From Acidovorax sp. CCYZU-2555 (lineage in GTDB: Bacteria; Pseudomonadota; Gammaproteobacteria; Burkholderiales; Burkholderiaceae_C): a stretch of 64,000 bases of DNA. Under the pieces are notes generated by a model, which was not told the origin of the DNA, did not search any database, and saw only the letters and a program-made list of their open reading frames with translations. The translations under genes and the position numbers were made by a program. Location: positions 16,135 through 80,134 of the forward strand of contig NZ_JAHCDD010000017.1 of the NCBI RefSeq assembly GCF_018413525.1. Reading direction: 5' to 3'. How positions within the stretch are numbered: the stretch's first letter is position 1; every line of letters starts with the position of its first letter. Positions 62,318-64,000 of the stretch are shown in pieces.

Positions 62318-63319
62318 ATGCGCCATTCCCTTTCGACATCTTCCCGTGGACGTTCGCTGCTGGCCCTGGCCGCGGCCGCATGCGCGCTGGCGGCCAGCCC
62401 GTCACAGGCGCAGGAGGCCTGGCCCGCCAAACCCATCAAGCTGATCGTGCCGTCGGCGCCCGGCGGCGGCGTCGATGCCGTGGCCCGCATCTGGGCCAAT
62501 TGCGCCGGCCCCAAGCTGGGCCAGCCGCTGGTCATAGAGAACCGCGCGGGCGCGAACGGCATTCCCGCGATCCAGGCGCTCAAGCAGGCGCCGGCCGACG
62601 GCTATACGCTGTTCATCGCGGGCATGTCGCAGCTGACGATCACGCCCTACATCTACGCCAAGCCGCCCTATGACGTGGCGCGCGAGTTCGAAGGCGTGAG
62701 CCTGGTGGTGAGCAGCCCGTATCTGCTGGTCGCGAGCCAGGGCTCGAAGATAGAGAAATACGCCGACATCGCCAGGGCCGCGGCCGCCGTGCCCGCGGGC
62801 CTGAACTTCGGCTCGCCGGGCACGGGCAGCCCCGCGCACCTGATGTCGGCGATTCTTGCCGACCGCCTCAAGGCCAATCTGACGCATGTGCCGTTCCAGG
62901 GCGAAGCGCCGGCGCTGACCAGCGTGGTCGGCAACCAGATCGATCTGGCGCCGTTCATCGCCGGCACGGCCCTGGCCCAGGTCAAGGCCGGCAAGGTCAA
63001 GGCGCTGGCGGTGCTGGGCAATGCGCGCCTGGCGGAGCTGCCCAATGTGCCCACCGTGAGCGAAGTCATGGGCAGCCCCGAGCTGTCGCATGGCTCGTGG
63101 ACGGCGCTGATCGCCAAGTCGGGCACGCCCGCGGCCGTGGTGCAGAAGGTGCACGCGGCCACGCAGCAATGCCTGCAGGACCCGGAAGTGATTCAGCGCT
63201 ACCAGGGCATGCACGCGGCGACGCTGCCGGGCGCGGTCGCCGATGTCGCCGACTACATCCGCCGCGACACCGGCGTGTGGAAGCCGCTGGTCGCGCGGCT
63301 GGGCGTGCGCAACGAGTGA
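62318..63319 (+). CDS. Bug-family periplasmic binding protein
   Basis: A 333-residue Bug protein with a signal peptide (SLLALAAAACALAASPSQAQ), EAWPAKPIKLIVPSAPGGGVDAV, LVIENRAGANG and LNFGSPGTGSPAH. The usual THVPYRG is THVPFQGEAPALTSVVGNQIDLA here. It lies 29 bases after the MlrC-like gene and so probably brings in the compound that MlrC and the DadA/RidA pair break down. Confidence 0.9.
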   Translation: MRHSLSTSSRGRSLLALAAAACALAASPSQAQEAWPAKPIKLIVPSAPGGGVDAVARIWANCAGPKLGQPLVIENRAGANGIPAIQALKQAPADGYTLFIAGMSQLTITPYIYAKPPYDVAREFEGVSLVVSSPYLLVASQGSKIEKYADIARAAAAVPAGLNFGSPGTGSPAHLMSAILADRLKANLTHVPFQGEAPALTSVVGNQIDLAPFIAGTALAQVKAGKVKALAVLGNARLAELPNVPTVSEVMGSPELSHGSWTALIAKSGTPAAVVQKVHAATQQCLQDPEVIQRYQGMHAATLPGAVADVADYIRRDTGVWKPLVARLGVRNE

Positions 63320-63328
63320 GCGGGGCCG

Positions 63329-63345
63329 CTGCCCTGTCAGGGCAG
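63329..63345. terminator. Hairpin between convergent genes
   Basis: CTGCCCT-GTC-AGGGCAG is a perfect 7-bp stem, extendable by flanking GGCC/GGCC with single bulges, located between the Bug stop (63319) and the sulfatase stop (63370). It has no T-run. Confidence 0.5.
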
Positions 63346-63369
63346 GGGCCGCCTGTGCCCCCCGGCACT

Positions 63370-64000
63370 TCAGCGCTGTGGCATGTCTTTCGTCGAATAG
63401 CCGAGGCTGATGGTCGCGTCGGCCGCGATCGCCGGCATCGTGGCGTTCCAGGTCTGCCAGGCGGCGCGCATGCGCTCCAGCCGCTCGGGCTCGCGGCCCG
63501 CCTGGTTGGCGCGCTCGCGTTCGTCGGCGGGAATATTGAACAGGTATTCGTTGCCGTCGACACGCAGGTATTTCCAGTCGCCGTCGCGCAGCGCCTGCTG
63601 GCCGCGGTGGTTCATGCGCCAGTGCAGCGGGCGCGCGAAGCTGTGGCTGGCGTCGCGCAGCACGGGCAGCAGCGACACGCCGTCGAGCGCATAGCCCGGC
63701 GCGGCCGCCACGCCCGCGGCGTCGAGAATGGTCGCCGACCAGTCCATGGTCATGCACAGCTGGCGGCTTTCGCTGTTCGGCGCGATCACGGCCGGCCAGT
63801 GCGCGATCCAGGGAACGCGTATGCCGCCTTCGGTCAGGTCCATCTTGCCGCCCACCAGCGGCCAGCTGTCGGAGAAGCGTTCGCCGCCGTTGTCGCTGGT
63901 GAAGATGACCAGCGTGTTCTCGGCCAGGCGATGCTCCTCGAGCGCGGCCATCACGCGGCCTATGCCTTCATCCATATGGTGGATCATGCGGCGGTAGGTG
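63370..64000 (-). CDS. Sulfatase family protein, C-terminal part (runs off the window)
   Basis: The last ~210 residues of a sulfatase/arylsulfatase-like hydrolase. TYRRMIHHMDEGIGRVMAALEEHRLAENTLVIFTSDNGGE (with metal-binding DNG) and LTEGGIRVPWIAHWP are family motifs; DGDWKYLRVDGNEYLFNIPADERERAN is the usual C-terminal piece. The catalytic Cys/Ser motif lies upstream beyond the window edge, and ATG 63987 is internal. It would hydrolyse a sulfate ester (or phosphonate). Convergent with the Bug gene. Confidence 0.88.
   Translation of the reverse strand, partial: TYRRMIHHMDEGIGRVMAALEEHRLAENTLVIFTSDNGGERFSDSWPLVGGKMDLTEGGIRVPWIAHWPAVIAPNSESRQLCMTMDWSATILDAAGVAAAPGYALDGVSLLPVLRDASHSFARPLHWRMNHRGQQALRDGDWKYLRVDGNEYLFNIPADERERANQAGREPERLERMRAAWQTWNATMPAIAADATISLGYSTKDMPQR

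Noticed and set aside
59691..62405. Long open frame of about 900 codons on the minus strand opposite the regulator and MlrC-like genes
   Set aside because: It is rich in Gln, His, Arg and Gly as expected for the antisense of GC-rich genes, and the plus strand carries clear protein families.

Overview
The window is GC-rich DNA from a betaproteobacterium, most likely Burkholderiales close to Comamonadaceae. The inference rests on base composition, seven Bug/TctC-type periplasmic binding proteins, a FecI-FecR-FecA iron system, a Zur-type regulator and a CobN plus ChlD cobaltochelatase. No rRNA, tRNA, CRISPR array, prophage or insertion sequence was recognised.

Layout. 1-5.3 kb: a leaderless-looking substrate-binding protein, a lower-GC ankyrin-repeat gene, remnants of two neighbouring genes, a ChaA-type cation/proton antiporter and a Bug protein. 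5.4-12.2 kb: a TonB-dependent siderophore receptor behind a Fur-like box, a TctDE two-component system and two Bug genes. 12.1-22.3 kb: a minus-strand cobalamin operon that starts at a cobalamin riboswitch and runs cobO, btuF-like, btuC-like, btuD-like, cobW, cobN, chlD. 23.3-28.3 kb: a second cobalamin riboswitch drives a plus-strand operon of FecBCD-type ABC importer, pseudoazurin and OprD-type porin. 28.4-35 kb: housekeeping and accessory genes (orphan RelB-like antitoxin, Ada with a damaged zinc site, VOC protein, GNAT, hydrolases, Bug plus LysR pair). 35.1-39.2 kb: fecI-fecR-fecA behind a Fur-like box. 39.2-45.4 kb: a LysR gene, a molybdenum hydroxylase pair (IorAB-like), a second LysR gene divergent from a short-chain dehydrogenase, and zur. 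45.4-51.2 kb: a minus-strand organic-acid operon (two Bug, SDR, FAH-family, 2-hydroxyacid dehydrogenase) divergent from an HTH-citrate synthase fusion. 51.2-57.4 kb: a dispersed repeat, then an ABC-2 transporter divergent from a TonB receptor with a Zur-like box between them. 57.4-64 kb: PfpI-like protein, RidA, DadA-like oxidase, an XRE-cupin regulator with palindromic operators, an MlrC-like protein, a Bug protein and a truncated sulfatase.

The most striking feature is chlD. The AAA+ part ends at a stop, while the VWA part continues in the -1 frame with no start codon of its own. The junction carries a Shine-Dalgarno-like GGAGGGG, an A7 slippery run and, 6 nt further on, a perfect 10-bp stem, which are the three parts of a programmed -1 frameshift. 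One gene could thus supply both the small (ChlI-like) and medium (ChlD) chelatase subunits to partner CobN. The second notable feature is the other riboswitch operon, which pairs an ABC importer with a copper protein and a substrate-specific porin rather than with BtuB.
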